Positions 45,764 to 54,369 of a stretch of DNA of 64,000 nucleotides are shown piece after piece; position 1 is the first letter of the stretch, and every line of letters starts with the position of its first letter. The notes beneath the pieces were generated by a model. The model had not been told where the DNA came from. It saw nothing but the letters and a program-made list of their open reading frames with translations, and did no database searches. Location of the stretch: positions 1 through 64,000 of the forward strand of contig NZ_CANNGP010000003.1 of NCBI RefSeq assembly GCF_947504105.1, given 5' to 3'. The position numbers and the translations under genes are program-made. Source of the DNA: an uncultured Tateyamaria sp. Its GTDB lineage: Bacteria; Pseudomonadota; Alphaproteobacteria; Rhodobacterales; Rhodobacteraceae.

Positions 45764-46657
45764 ATGAACCTACTTCGCACATTGGCCTTGGCGCTCGGTA
45801 CAATTTTGCCCGTTCAGATGGCTGCCCAACCCTCTGACTTCGTTTCACCTTCGATCGTTGTTCTTGGCGACAGTCAGATCCCGTTTGGCTCAGGTCCAGT
45901 ATTTCTGGAGTTCTTTGAGAACATCAAAAGCCATTGCCCACCAACCCCGAAGCAAGCCGCCAATCTTGAAGTGCTGGCGGACATGAAGGTCGCGGTCATC
46001 GGCGTTCGTTCGACGTCGCTGCATTCCTGGACGGCCAAGATGGGTAAAGCCAAGGGAGCAATCTGTGATGTTGATCCGAAGTGGAAGGTCAACGCGGGCA
46101 CCTACGGGTTCATCAACACGACTGGAAACAAGTACAAACAGATTGGACAGGGAGACGCTTACCAGTTCTGTAAGATGGACATGTCTGCCTTTCAGACCAT
46201 GTTTCGCCCGGGCTACTACGAACCCAAGCTGATACTTTTGTCATTTCTGGGGAACTCGGCGAAACGCTGGGCAAGCAGCTATGAGCAAGCCCTGGAAGAC
46301 GTTGAGAAGATGAATGCTCAACTGCCCGCGGGTGTCCCTTGCATCTTTATGACGACAGCACCGAGTTACTCCAAGAAGATCACCGACCTGCGCCTGAAAG
46401 CGCAAGCCAATGTGAAACGCGCTTTTGTCGAAACAGGGAGCCAATGCAGCTTTGTCGAGGTGGCAACCCCCGAGACGGTCGCGGCAAATCAAGGCAACAA
46501 GAAGTATTTCCGTCTTTCGAAGTCGGGCAAGGTCAAAGACCCCTACCACCCAAATGAAAGGGCAGCCAAAACCTTCTTCATGATTGCGATGCAGGACATA
46601 TGCACCGCCGTTTACGATCAGATTGATGCGGCCATGCCAGACCTCGCCGCCCGCTAG
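45764..46657 (+). CDS. Secreted SGNH-hydrolase-like protein
   Basis: A 297-residue protein from ATG at 45764 with signal peptide MNLLRTLALALGTILPVQMA. The mature part shows the SGNH blocks in order: VVLGDSQIPFGSG (nucleophile serine near residue 37), a block III-like LLSFLGNSAKRW with asparagine, and KDPYHPNERAAKTFF giving the DxxH pair near the C-terminus. The family includes esterases, lipases and O-acetyl-glycan esterases. The substrate is unknown. Codon choice is slightly different from neighbours (fewer G/C third positions), which may indicate acquisition. No ribosome site stands out. Confidence 0.7.
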   Translation: MNLLRTLALALGTILPVQMAAQPSDFVSPSIVVLGDSQIPFGSGPVFLEFFENIKSHCPPTPKQAANLEVLADMKVAVIGVRSTSLHSWTAKMGKAKGAICDVDPKWKVNAGTYGFINTTGNKYKQIGQGDAYQFCKMDMSAFQTMFRPGYYEPKLILLSFLGNSAKRWASSYEQALEDVEKMNAQLPAGVPCIFMTTAPSYSKKITDLRLKAQANVKRAFVETGSQCSFVEVATPETVAANQGNKKYFRLSKSGKVKDPYHPNERAAKTFFMIAMQDICTAVYDQIDAAMPDLAAR

Positions 46658-46701
46658 ATAAATCGGTTGCCTTTTTATGCGTCCCAAAACTGTGACGGGC
46701 T

Positions 46702-46732
46702 AAAAAAACGCACCCGCCGAAAGGCAGGTGCG
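46702..46732 (-). terminator. Intrinsic terminator of glutamate dehydrogenase gene
   Basis: On the minus strand CGCACCTGCC and GGCGGGTGCG form a ten-base stem (one wobble) around a short TTTC loop, followed by TTTTTTT. It lies 37 bp beyond the gdhA stop. This is a classical Rho-independent terminator. Confidence 0.88.
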
Positions 46733-46768
46733 ATGAGGTTTTGCAAGGGGATGTGTCTGGATTGATCG

Positions 46769-48199
46769 TTACAGACCTTTGGCCCGGTAGCTGTCGGCAA
46801 CTTTGCCAATTGACACCAGATACGCCGCCGTACGCAGATCATCGACATCCCCCCGGTCGTGCCAGACGGACGCCATGGATTGGTAAGCCGCCCGCATCGT
46901 GTCGTCGAGGCCGGAGCGGACCAGTTCCAACTCATCCGCGCCGCGCAGATACTTGTCCTTGAAGTCAGGCGTCATGGACCATGAATCTCCAAGATGTCGG
47001 CTCAACCGTTCCAACTCGTCCACGACAAGCTGGTGCCGCGCCTCTTCCTGACGGCGCTGCATCCGGCCAAACCGGATGTGACTGAGGTTCTTGACCCATT
47101 CGAAATACGACACGGTCACACCACCCGCATTCGCGTACATGTCCGGGATGATGACTGTGCCTTTTTCCCGCAAGACGGAATCCGCACCCGCGGTGACGGG
47201 TCCGTTCGCGGCCTCGATGATCAGTGGCGCTATCACACGCTCCGCATTTGAAAGGTTGATCACGCCTTCCAGTGCGGCGGGTACAAGGATATCACAGTCT
47301 TTCTCCAGCACAGAGGCGCCGTTTTCGACATAGGTTCCGTCGGGATATCCAGAGACGCCACCATGCCCACCGATCCAGTTGCGGACGGCATCCACATCAA
47401 GACCACGGTCATCCACCAGCGCGCCGTCGCGCTCTATGATGCCAACAATTTTGCAGCCGTCCTCTTCGGCCAGAAACTGTGCCGCGTGATACCCCACATT
47501 GCCCAAGCCCTGTACAATAATGCGCTTGCCATCAAGTGTGCCGGACATCCCCGCCTTGGCTACACCTTCGGTGTCGCGGAAGAACTCTCGCAATGCGTAT
47601 TGCACGCCACGCCCGGTCGCTTCCGTACGGCCCTGAATGCCGCCGGCGTTGGTCGGCTTGCCTGTCACGCAGGCCACGCCGTTGATGTCGGTCGTGTTCA
47701 TGCGCTTGTACTGATCGGCGATCCACGCCATCTCTCGCTCACCCGTGCCCATGTCGGGTGCGGGCACGTTCTGGGCCGGGTTGATCATGTCTCGCTTGAT
47801 TAACTCGTAAGCAAAACGACGGGTGATCAGTTCCATCTCGTGCTCATCATATTCGCGAGGATCAACGTGCAGCCCGCCCTTTGACCCGCCGAACGGAGCC
47901 TCGACCAGCGCGCACTTGTAGGTCATCAGTGCAGCCAGCGCCTCGACCTCATCCTGATTGACACCCAGCGCAAACCGAATTCCACCCTTTACAGGTTCCA
48001 TATGCTCGGAATGTACGGACCTGTATCCCGTAAATGTCTGGATCTGACCGCGCAGTCGCACACCAAACCGTACAGTGTATGTCGCATTGCACACCCTGAT
48101 TTTCTCTTCAAGGCCCGGTGGCAGGTCCATCAGCGCAACGGCGCGATTGAACATTATGTCCACACTTTCACGGAAACTGGGCTCATTGGGGGTGCTCAT
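46769..48199 (-). CDS. gdhA: Glu/Leu/Phe/Val dehydrogenase family, glutamate dehydrogenase
   Basis: A 476-residue enzyme from ATG at 48199 (MSTPNEPSFRESVDIMFNRAV). It reversibly deaminates glutamate to 2-oxoglutarate and ammonia with NAD(P). The active-site region is VEAPFGGSKGGLHVDPREYD, with the catalytic lysine, followed by VPAPDMGTGEREMAWIADQY; the Rossmann motif is VQGLGNVGYHAAQFLAEEDG. A GGAG site lies upstream. The 299 bp before it hold promoters for this gene and the divergent tad genes, with no other visible feature. Confidence 0.93.
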   Translation of the reverse strand: MSTPNEPSFRESVDIMFNRAVALMDLPPGLEEKIRVCNATYTVRFGVRLRGQIQTFTGYRSVHSEHMEPVKGGIRFALGVNQDEVEALAALMTYKCALVEAPFGGSKGGLHVDPREYDEHEMELITRRFAYELIKRDMINPAQNVPAPDMGTGEREMAWIADQYKRMNTTDINGVACVTGKPTNAGGIQGRTEATGRGVQYALREFFRDTEGVAKAGMSGTLDGKRIIVQGLGNVGYHAAQFLAEEDGCKIVGIIERDGALVDDRGLDVDAVRNWIGGHGGVSGYPDGTYVENGASVLEKDCDILVPAALEGVINLSNAERVIAPLIIEAANGPVTAGADSVLREKGTVIIPDMYANAGGVTVSYFEWVKNLSHIRFGRMQRRQEEARHQLVVDELERLSRHLGDSWSMTPDFKDKYLRGADELELVRSGLDDTMRAAYQSMASVWHDRGDVDDLRTAAYLVSIGKVADSYRAKGL

Positions 48200-48498
48200 C
48201 CGGGTTCTCCTTTTTCCGGGTCGACTCACTTGCGTCTGAGTCTGTGAAGGCAGCCTATGACGGTTCCGTTAATCAGCGCGACTTTTTTGTGCGAACCGAC
48301 AAACACCCGCCGTTCCCACACCATTTCTTAATGAATCGTAAACAGTAATCCATACGTGGTCGGATTGACGACAATTGGACCTAAATCTCCTTAGTGGTTT
48401 CCCCCTTTTGCCCGATTTCGGCCACATTCAGAGACCACACCCATCGTTGGACAAAAGGCTGTCAAAGCCTGTGATGACCAAAAACAATAAGGTGCATT

Positions 48499-49914
48499 AT
48501 GTTAATGATGTGGACACGGAAATTGACGACGAAGGCAGGGCTGAAAAGCAGCGTTGCCGGATTTGCGCGCGACGACTCGGGGTCCATGACCATTTTCGCC
48601 GTCGCGATGTTTATGATGATGATTTTGGTTGGCGGCATCGGCGTCGACCTTATGCGCAATGAGATGGAACGCACGCGGATGCAGGCGACCGTCGACCGCG
48701 CGGTCCTGGCGGCTGCCGACCTGGATCAGCCGTTGGAGCCCGAAGCAGTCGTGCGCGATTACTTCAACAAGTCGGGGATGAGCGACTATCTCTCTTCGGT
48801 GACGGTTGATCAGGGTCTGAATTACCGGACAGTGACAGCCAGTGCCAATATGTCGACAACCACCCAATTCATGCATTTGATGGGTGTCGAAACGTTGCCT
48901 GTGCCCGCACTGGGTCAGGCCGAAGAGCGTGTTTCGAACGTCGAGATTTCAATGGTTCTCGATATCTCCGGCTCGATGGGCTGGGACAACAAGATGGAGA
49001 ATCTTCAGAATGCGGCCACAACATTTGTGGACACCGTCATTCGCGAAGAAAACGAAGACCTGATCTCGATCTCGTTGATCCCATACACCGCGCAGGTGAA
49101 TGCGGGTTACGATATATTCTCGCGGATGGAGACCGACCATAAGCACAATTATTCATATTGTGTCGACTTCGACATTGAAGACTTTTCGTCAACCGGTCTG
49201 GATCTGGATTCACCTTATCAACAGATGCAGCACTTTGACGAAGGGTGGAACTACTCCAACCCTGTCAGCAACCCAGGCTGCCCCAAACGCAGCTACGAAG
49301 AAATCGTACCGTTCAGCCAGAATGCGACGACACTCAAGAACACGATCGACGACTACCGCGCACGCGCCAATACGTCGATCCACCTTGGGATGAAGTGGGG
49401 CGTCGCGCTTCTTGACCCGTCGTTCCGCCCGATTATTCAGGATTTGGCAGCGCCCGATGAGAACGTCGTGGATAGCACGTTCGCAAATCGTCCGGCCGCG
49501 TACACGGATACCGAAACGCTGAAGACTGTCGTGCTGATGACTGACGGTCAGAACGTGGACACCACTCGTATCCAACCTTGGTACTACGCCAATTCTTCAC
49601 ACTACGCGCACTGGAGCCGTTATCCGCTGCACTGGTACCTGAACAACTACGTGCGGGGCAGCTGGAGCGACTGGCGCTACACCAAGTACACGTCGACCCA
49701 GGCCGACTCGATGCTCGGTAACATCTGCGACGCGGCCAAGGACCAGGGTATCGTGGTGTGGTCCGTCGGCTTCGAAGTTACCGACTTCTCGGCCGGGATC
49801 ATGGAAGATTGCGCATCTTCGCCCAGTCACTTCTTCCGGGTGGAAGGCGTCGAAATTACCGAAGCCTTCGAGGCAATTGCCAAGCAAATCAACCAACTGA
49901 GGCTGACCCAATGA
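48499..49914 (+). CDS. TadG-like pilus assembly protein with VWA domain
   Basis: A 471-residue protein. The N-terminus matches the TadG/TadE pseudopilin-like segment (DDSGSMTIFAVAMFMMMILVGGIGVDLMRNEMERTRMQATVDRAVLAAADLD) with one membrane helix near residues 31-48. From about residue 146 a von Willebrand A domain begins, with MIDAS motif DISGSMG at 155-161 and VVLMTDGQNVD near residue 340. The middle is rich in Tyr and Trp. Tad systems make Flp pili for tight surface adherence; the core tad genes are not in the window. The next gene overlaps by four bases. Confidence 0.9.
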   Translation: MLMMWTRKLTTKAGLKSSVAGFARDDSGSMTIFAVAMFMMMILVGGIGVDLMRNEMERTRMQATVDRAVLAAADLDQPLEPEAVVRDYFNKSGMSDYLSSVTVDQGLNYRTVTASANMSTTTQFMHLMGVETLPVPALGQAEERVSNVEISMVLDISGSMGWDNKMENLQNAATTFVDTVIREENEDLISISLIPYTAQVNAGYDIFSRMETDHKHNYSYCVDFDIEDFSSTGLDLDSPYQQMQHFDEGWNYSNPVSNPGCPKRSYEEIVPFSQNATTLKNTIDDYRARANTSIHLGMKWGVALLDPSFRPIIQDLAAPDENVVDSTFANRPAAYTDTETLKTVVLMTDGQNVDTTRIQPWYYANSSHYAHWSRYPLHWYLNNYVRGSWSDWRYTKYTSTQADSMLGNICDAAKDQGIVVWSVGFEVTDFSAGIMEDCASSPSHFFRVEGVEITEAFEAIAKQINQLRLTQ

Positions 49915-50447
49915 CCTTTAATCCCAAATCATTCCTGCGCCGCTTCCGGCGTGAAGAGGATGGCCAAATGTTGGTGGAATTTGCCCTTGCAGTGCCACTT
50001 ATGTTCACCCTCTTCATGACCTCGGTCGAACTCGGAATCTACTCTGTACGCCAGGGTTTCCTGGATCGGGGTCTGGACATGGCGGTCCGCAACGTCCGCT
50101 TGAACACCGGAGCCAACTATTCACACGGCGATATCAAGACGATGGTGTGTGAATTCTCAGGCTTCCTGGAAGACTGCGACTCCGCTCTGAAGCTTGAGAT
50201 GAAACCTGTTTCGGCACGTAACTTCGCTGGCTTCCCGGACTCACCGGACTGCGCGGACGTTTCCCTGGCCGTTACACCGTCTACCACATTCGTACATGGG
50301 TCAGAGCACCAGCTGATGATGCTGCGCGCATGTTACACCTTCAATCCGGTGTTTCCGATGACGGGGCTGGGCGCTTCGTTCTCCAAGGACGGTGCCGGCC
50401 GGGTCAAGATGGTCTCGATGTCCGGATTTGTGCAGGAGCCAAGCTGA
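49911..50447 (+). CDS. TadE-like pilus assembly protein
   Basis: A 178-residue protein from ATG at 49911. The TadE motif is EEDGQMLVEFALAVPLMFTLFMTSVELGIYSVRQGFLDRGLD: a prepilin-like G/E cleavage context followed by one membrane helix. The rest is a periplasmic domain with four or five cysteines. Start and stop both overlap the neighbours (ATGA and TGATG), so three genes are translationally linked. Confidence 0.88.
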   Translation: MTFNPKSFLRRFRREEDGQMLVEFALAVPLMFTLFMTSVELGIYSVRQGFLDRGLDMAVRNVRLNTGANYSHGDIKTMVCEFSGFLEDCDSALKLEMKPVSARNFAGFPDSPDCADVSLAVTPSTTFVHGSEHQLMMLRACYTFNPVFPMTGLGASFSKDGAGRVKMVSMSGFVQEPS

Positions 50448-50998
50448 TGAAACGCTTTATCGCAACACTACAATCCTTCCGCGACGACGAGCGTGGCAGC
50501 CTTGCGGTCGAAACCGTACTGATCATTCCCGTCCTCTTTTGGGCTTACCTGTCGATGTTCGCTATCTTTGATGCGTATCGCCAGCACTCGATCAACCAGA
50601 AGGCCGCGTACACAATCGGTGACATTATCTCTCGCGAGACGACACCGCTTGACGGCGACTACCTGGACGGCACGCGTGAGATTCTCGCCTACCTGACGGC
50701 CAACGCCGAAACAAATGTCGCTGTGCGCGTCACAAGCGTGAAGTATGACGGCGTGAACGATGTCTACAAACGCGACTGGTCCCAAGCCAAAGGTTGGAAG
50801 CCAGCGTTGAGCAACAACGACGTCGGCAAGCTGAAGAGCCTGCTGCCTGTCATGCCCCACAACGAACGGGTGATGGTGGTAGAGACCTTCGTCAAGTACG
50901 ACCCACCGTTTGAAACGGGTTTGCAAGACCGCGAGATCGAGAACTTCGTGTTCACGCGGCCCCGCTACGCACCTCGCGTTCTGTGGTCGAACGAATAA
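50447..50998 (+). CDS. Second TadE-like protein
   Basis: A 183-residue protein from ATG at 50447. DDERGSLAVETVLIIPVLFWAYLSMFAIFDAYRQHSINQKAAYTIGDIISRE repeats the TadE pattern (glutamate in the helix start, hydrophobic helix, then a tyrosine/arginine-rich stretch). The following periplasmic part has no cysteines, unlike the preceding TadE. It completes a TadG-TadE-TadE set, compatible with minor pilins. Confidence 0.85.
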   Translation: MKRFIATLQSFRDDERGSLAVETVLIIPVLFWAYLSMFAIFDAYRQHSINQKAAYTIGDIISRETTPLDGDYLDGTREILAYLTANAETNVAVRVTSVKYDGVNDVYKRDWSQAKGWKPALSNNDVGKLKSLLPVMPHNERVMVVETFVKYDPPFETGLQDREIENFVFTRPRYAPRVLWSNE

Positions 50999-51493
50999 TC
51001 AGTCGGATGATCGTTCCGCAATCATGGCCGAGAGTATCTCGGCCATGAATTTTGCCTGGTGACCGGGTGTCATACCACCGACACCAACGCGGTTTCCAAG
51101 CCGCCACCAGAGCCCCGGACGCCAAGCACGTCCGTCTGACCCGTTTAGCCTGAGCAAAAAACCGTTCGACGGCTTGAAGGCAAACATACCGCGATCCAGT
51201 GATTGGATGTCATCGGTGCGTGCGACAACCTGTCCGGAACTGTCACGCAGTTCCTCAGGCGTCAGCTCCAGCGTGAGGGCCGTGGCCCGGCGCATCTTTT
51301 CCGCGATCCAGATGGAACCACCACCCAACGCAAACAGGAAAAGTTGCCAACCAATCTCGGGTGGGCGTACAATGGCGACGTAAATAACCATCAGCGACAG
51401 GATCCAAAGCGATCCGATGCCCAGGATGCGCCGCCCCGGCGACGCGTTGATCGTGGCGATCACTTCGCCTTCTTTGAAATCCAGACCTTGCAT
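50999..51493 (-). CDS. Conserved membrane protein with PH-like tail
   Basis: A 164-residue protein with two helices (ILGIGSLWILSLMVIYVAIV and IGWQLFLFALGGGSIWIA) and a cytosolic part with alternating strands (TALTLELTPEELRDSSGQVVARTDDIQSLDRGMFAFKPSNGFLLRL). The arrangement resembles the membrane protein at 6073-6633 but sequences differ. Function is unknown. It is convergent with the tad genes, ending at the base after their last stop. Confidence 0.75.
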   Translation of the reverse strand: MQGLDFKEGEVIATINASPGRRILGIGSLWILSLMVIYVAIVRPPEIGWQLFLFALGGGSIWIAEKMRRATALTLELTPEELRDSSGQVVARTDDIQSLDRGMFAFKPSNGFLLRLNGSDGRAWRPGLWWRLGNRVGVGGMTPGHQAKFMAEILSAMIAERSSD

Positions 51494-51533
51494 GGCTCGC
51501 CCTTAGCTCGGGCGACCCGGGCGGGCAAGGGGG

Positions 51534-52478
51534 TCAGCGCCGCACGATGACCTCGGCTCCGCGCTCTTCAGGCTCATCATCGGTCATTTCTGATGGGAAT
51601 CCCGGTGCGGTCACATCAAACCCCGTGGCCTCTTCCAACCTCTTGATGATGTTCGGCGACAGCTCACGCGGACCAAATCGGTCGATGGCGTCATTGAACA
51701 ACCGGATCAGCAACGGGTTCAGGTCCAGTGGAACCCCTGCCCGGTCGGCCACGTCTTGAAACAGGCCAATATCCTTCGCCACCAGGTCCATAGTGAAGGA
51801 AATATCGCGGCTGCCATTCAAGATCACCTGGCTTTCCGTTTCATGCACAAAGGACGTGCCCGAACTGATCGCCATGGCTTCGTACGCCACGCCCAAGTCC
51901 ATGCCCGCCCCCTTCGCGACCGTCAGCGCCTCGGCGCAGCTGACGAGGTTGGCAGTGGCCAGGTAATTGGTCAGCACTTTGAGCACCGACGCGCTTCCCA
52001 GATCGCCCGTGTGCAACACCCGGCGACCCATCGTGGCAAGCAGCGGGAGTATACGCTCGAATGTCGCGCGGTCGCAGCCCGCGAAGATGCTGATATTGCC
52101 GGTGTCTGCCCGGTGGCACCCGCCTGAAACAGGACAGTCGACAGCCGCACCACCGGCCGCGATGACCTGCGCGCCGATGCGTTTGACCTCGGCCTCGTCG
52201 GTCGTCGACATCTCCATCCAGATCTTGCCGGAACCGACATGCGGCAGCATCTCCTCCATCACGGCGGCAGAGGCGGCGGGGCTTGGCAAACATGTGATGA
52301 CAACGTCACAGCTTTGCATCATCGCTGCGGCGGTTTCCCCGTCTTGTGCACCATCGGCGACTTTGCCAGCCACGAGTTCCGCGTTCAGATCATGTACCGC
52401 AACATCATGTCCGTTCCGGATCAGGCTGCCCGACAACTTGCTCCCCACATTCCCCAGACCGATAAAACCGATTTTCAT
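51534..52478 (-). CDS. Beta-hydroxyacid dehydrogenase (3-hydroxyisobutyrate dehydrogenase-like)
   Basis: A 314-residue NAD(P)-dependent enzyme from ATG at 52478. The Rossmann motif is KIGFIGLGNVGSKLSGSLIRNGHDV, the substrate motif is DCPVSGGCHRADTGNISIFAGCD and the catalytic lysine lies in SASVLKVLTNYLATANLVSCAEAL. The superfamily oxidises 3-hydroxyisobutyrate, tartronate semialdehyde and related 3-hydroxyacids; the exact substrate is unclear. Last gene of the catabolic cluster, 63 bp downstream of the dipeptidase-like gene. Confidence 0.88.
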   Translation of the reverse strand: MKIGFIGLGNVGSKLSGSLIRNGHDVAVHDLNAELVAGKVADGAQDGETAAAMMQSCDVVITCLPSPAASAAVMEEMLPHVGSGKIWMEMSTTDEAEVKRIGAQVIAAGGAAVDCPVSGGCHRADTGNISIFAGCDRATFERILPLLATMGRRVLHTGDLGSASVLKVLTNYLATANLVSCAEALTVAKGAGMDLGVAYEAMAISSGTSFVHETESQVILNGSRDISFTMDLVAKDIGLFQDVADRAGVPLDLNPLLIRLFNDAIDRFGPRELSPNIIKRLEEATGFDVTAPGFPSEMTDDEPEERGAEVIVRR

Positions 52479-52541
52479 GGCCACTCTCCCTTGCACCTGT
52501 GGTCCATGGGGACAGAGGTAGGCCGACACTGTCCGTCTTGT

Positions 52542-53516
52542 TTACGACGCCGGACCAAAATTCTCGGCATAAAACCGATACCAGTTGCGGCCCATGATGC
52601 CTGCAACCTCGTCCTCGGACATGCCGGTGTCCCGCAAACCGGTTTCGATATTCCCAAAATCGCGGTTGTCGCGGAACCACCCGGGTTGCGGCGGAAAGCC
52701 GGGATTGGCGGCGGAACCCTCGCCATAATCGATCTCTTTCGACCAGCGCCCCACACGCATCCACTCGACCACGCTATCGGGTTGGTCCTGACACAGGTCC
52801 GAGCCGATACCGATCTTGTCCGTTCCGTACTGTTCTGCCGTCCGCGCGATCGCCTCGCAGAAGGATTGCAGTGTACAATTCGTGCCCCCCCTGAGATGGT
52901 GGGGATAGAGCGAGAAACCCAACATTCCGCCATTTGACGTGACTGCGCGGATCACGTCATCACGCTTGTTCCTCAACGCCGGATGCCAATCATGGGGATT
53001 GGCATGGGTGATGGCGATGGGCCGTTCCGAGATGTCTGCGGCCTCGATCGTCGAACGATCCGCCGAATGGCTCATGTCCACGACCAGCCCCACACGGTTC
53101 ATTTCCTTAATAACCTGCCTGCCCATACGGGTGATGCCGGTATCGTCATCCTCGTAACAACCGGTCGCGAGCAGAGACTGATTGTTGTAGGTCAACTGCA
53201 TGAAACGTGCCCCAAGCGTGTGCACGATCTCAACCAGCCCGATGTCATCCTCGATCGGGCTAGGGTTTTGAAAACCAAAGAAAATTACGATCTTTCCATC
53301 CGCCTTGGCGCGATCAATGTCGCTCGCCCATAGCCCTTTGGTGATCAGGTCAGGATAGTGTTCGAACCATCGGTTCCACGCTTCGAAGTTCAGCACCGTT
53401 TCGCGGAAATTTTCGTGGTAGGAAATGGTGACGTGGACAGCATCGACACCCCCTTCGCGCATCTGGCGAAAGACTTTTTCGGACCAATTACAGTACTGAA
53501 GATTGTCGATGCGCAT
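52542..53516 (-). CDS. M19 (renal dipeptidase) family protein lacking the N-terminal HxD
   Basis: A 324-residue TIM-barrel protein. Later M19 ligands seem present: VVDMSHSADRSTIEAADI, PIAITHANPHDWHPALRNKRDD and KIGIGSDLCQDQPDSVVEW. The N-terminal motif that binds zinc in active dipeptidases, usually DGHND, is MRIDNLQYCNWSEKVFRQM here, so the histidine and aspartate pair is missing. Similar divergent M19 proteins occur near glycine betaine/dimethylglycine catabolism genes in pseudomonads, which suits this cluster and the sarcosine oxidase 8 kb away. The reaction is unknown; a dipeptidase label is doubtful. Confidence 0.82.
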   Translation of the reverse strand: MRIDNLQYCNWSEKVFRQMREGGVDAVHVTISYHENFRETVLNFEAWNRWFEHYPDLITKGLWASDIDRAKADGKIVIFFGFQNPSPIEDDIGLVEIVHTLGARFMQLTYNNQSLLATGCYEDDDTGITRMGRQVIKEMNRVGLVVDMSHSADRSTIEAADISERPIAITHANPHDWHPALRNKRDDVIRAVTSNGGMLGFSLYPHHLRGGTNCTLQSFCEAIARTAEQYGTDKIGIGSDLCQDQPDSVVEWMRVGRWSKEIDYGEGSAANPGFPPQPGWFRDNRDFGNIETGLRDTGMSEDEVAGIMGRNWYRFYAENFGPAS

Positions 53517-53519
53517 GGT

Positions 53520-54359
53520 TCAGTCCTTGCCTTTGTCATCCTCATCAAGGTTCAGCGCCATCATCGCACCGCGTCCCATTGGCGTGCTGGCAAAGGGTCC
53601 ACCATGGTAAGCATTGGCCGGGTCTTGGGGGTCGAGCACACCTGCCTCTGCATAGATTTCTTTCGCGAACTGCTCGGCGTTGTCTTTCGGCCGGTAGCCC
53701 AGATGCCGCGCACCTGAATTGTCAACCGGAGCACGATCATTGTCCGATACGCCGTAAACGATGGAAAACCCGGCGATGGGCGTGTCTATGGCCCGTTCAA
53801 CCAGATGGATCATGTCGTCATAACTCAGCCACGACCCGACCGCGCGCGGGTTGGTCACATTGGCGCACGACAGGATACGCAGGCAAACCGCCTCAATCCC
53901 TTCCTTGTCCCAATACATACGGGCCAGATCTTCGGTGAAACATTTGGCAAGACCATAGAACCCGTCGGGCCGATGGGCGGCATCTATGCCGATCGCCTCT
54001 GTCTTGGGGTGCATGCCCACGGCATGGATGGACGATGCATAGACCACCCGCCGCGTCCCGTGCCGCCGCGCGGCTTCCCAGATATTGTAGGACCCGACGA
54101 AGTTGGGGCCGAGAAGCGTTTCGAACGGTCCTTCGTCCACGAAAGCGCCGAAATGGACCACCATATCGGCACCTTTGACAATCGCTTCCATTGCATCGAA
54201 ATCGGCCAGATCGGCTTGGACATAGCTTTCATTCGGCAACAAGGTGTCAATGCTGTCCGCGATATCGGTAGACACCAGTTCGTCACACATGCCTGACAGC
54301 GGCTCGCGCAGGTACGAGCCAAGACGACCGGCTGCGCCCGTAAGTACAAGTTTCTTCAT
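53520..54359 (-). CDS. NAD-dependent epimerase/dehydratase-type SDR, uronate-dehydrogenase-like
   Basis: A 279-residue extended SDR. It has KLVLTGAAGRLGSYL at the N-terminus, VVYASSIHAVG with the serine, and DGFYGLAKCFTEDLARMYW with the YxxxK pair. The overall pattern, including LSYDDMIHLVERAIDTP and LGYRPKDNAEQFAKEI, follows uronate dehydrogenase (Udh), which oxidises galacturonate or glucuronate to the lactone. The true substrate may differ. It is 10 bp downstream of the flavoenzyme and three bases upstream of the M19 gene. Confidence 0.85.
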   Translation of the reverse strand: MKKLVLTGAAGRLGSYLREPLSGMCDELVSTDIADSIDTLLPNESYVQADLADFDAMEAIVKGADMVVHFGAFVDEGPFETLLGPNFVGSYNIWEAARRHGTRRVVYASSIHAVGMHPKTEAIGIDAAHRPDGFYGLAKCFTEDLARMYWDKEGIEAVCLRILSCANVTNPRAVGSWLSYDDMIHLVERAIDTPIAGFSIVYGVSDNDRAPVDNSGARHLGYRPKDNAEQFAKEIYAEAGVLDPQDPANAYHGGPFASTPMGRGAMMALNLDEDDKGKD

Positions 54360-54369
54360 GTTTAGTCCT

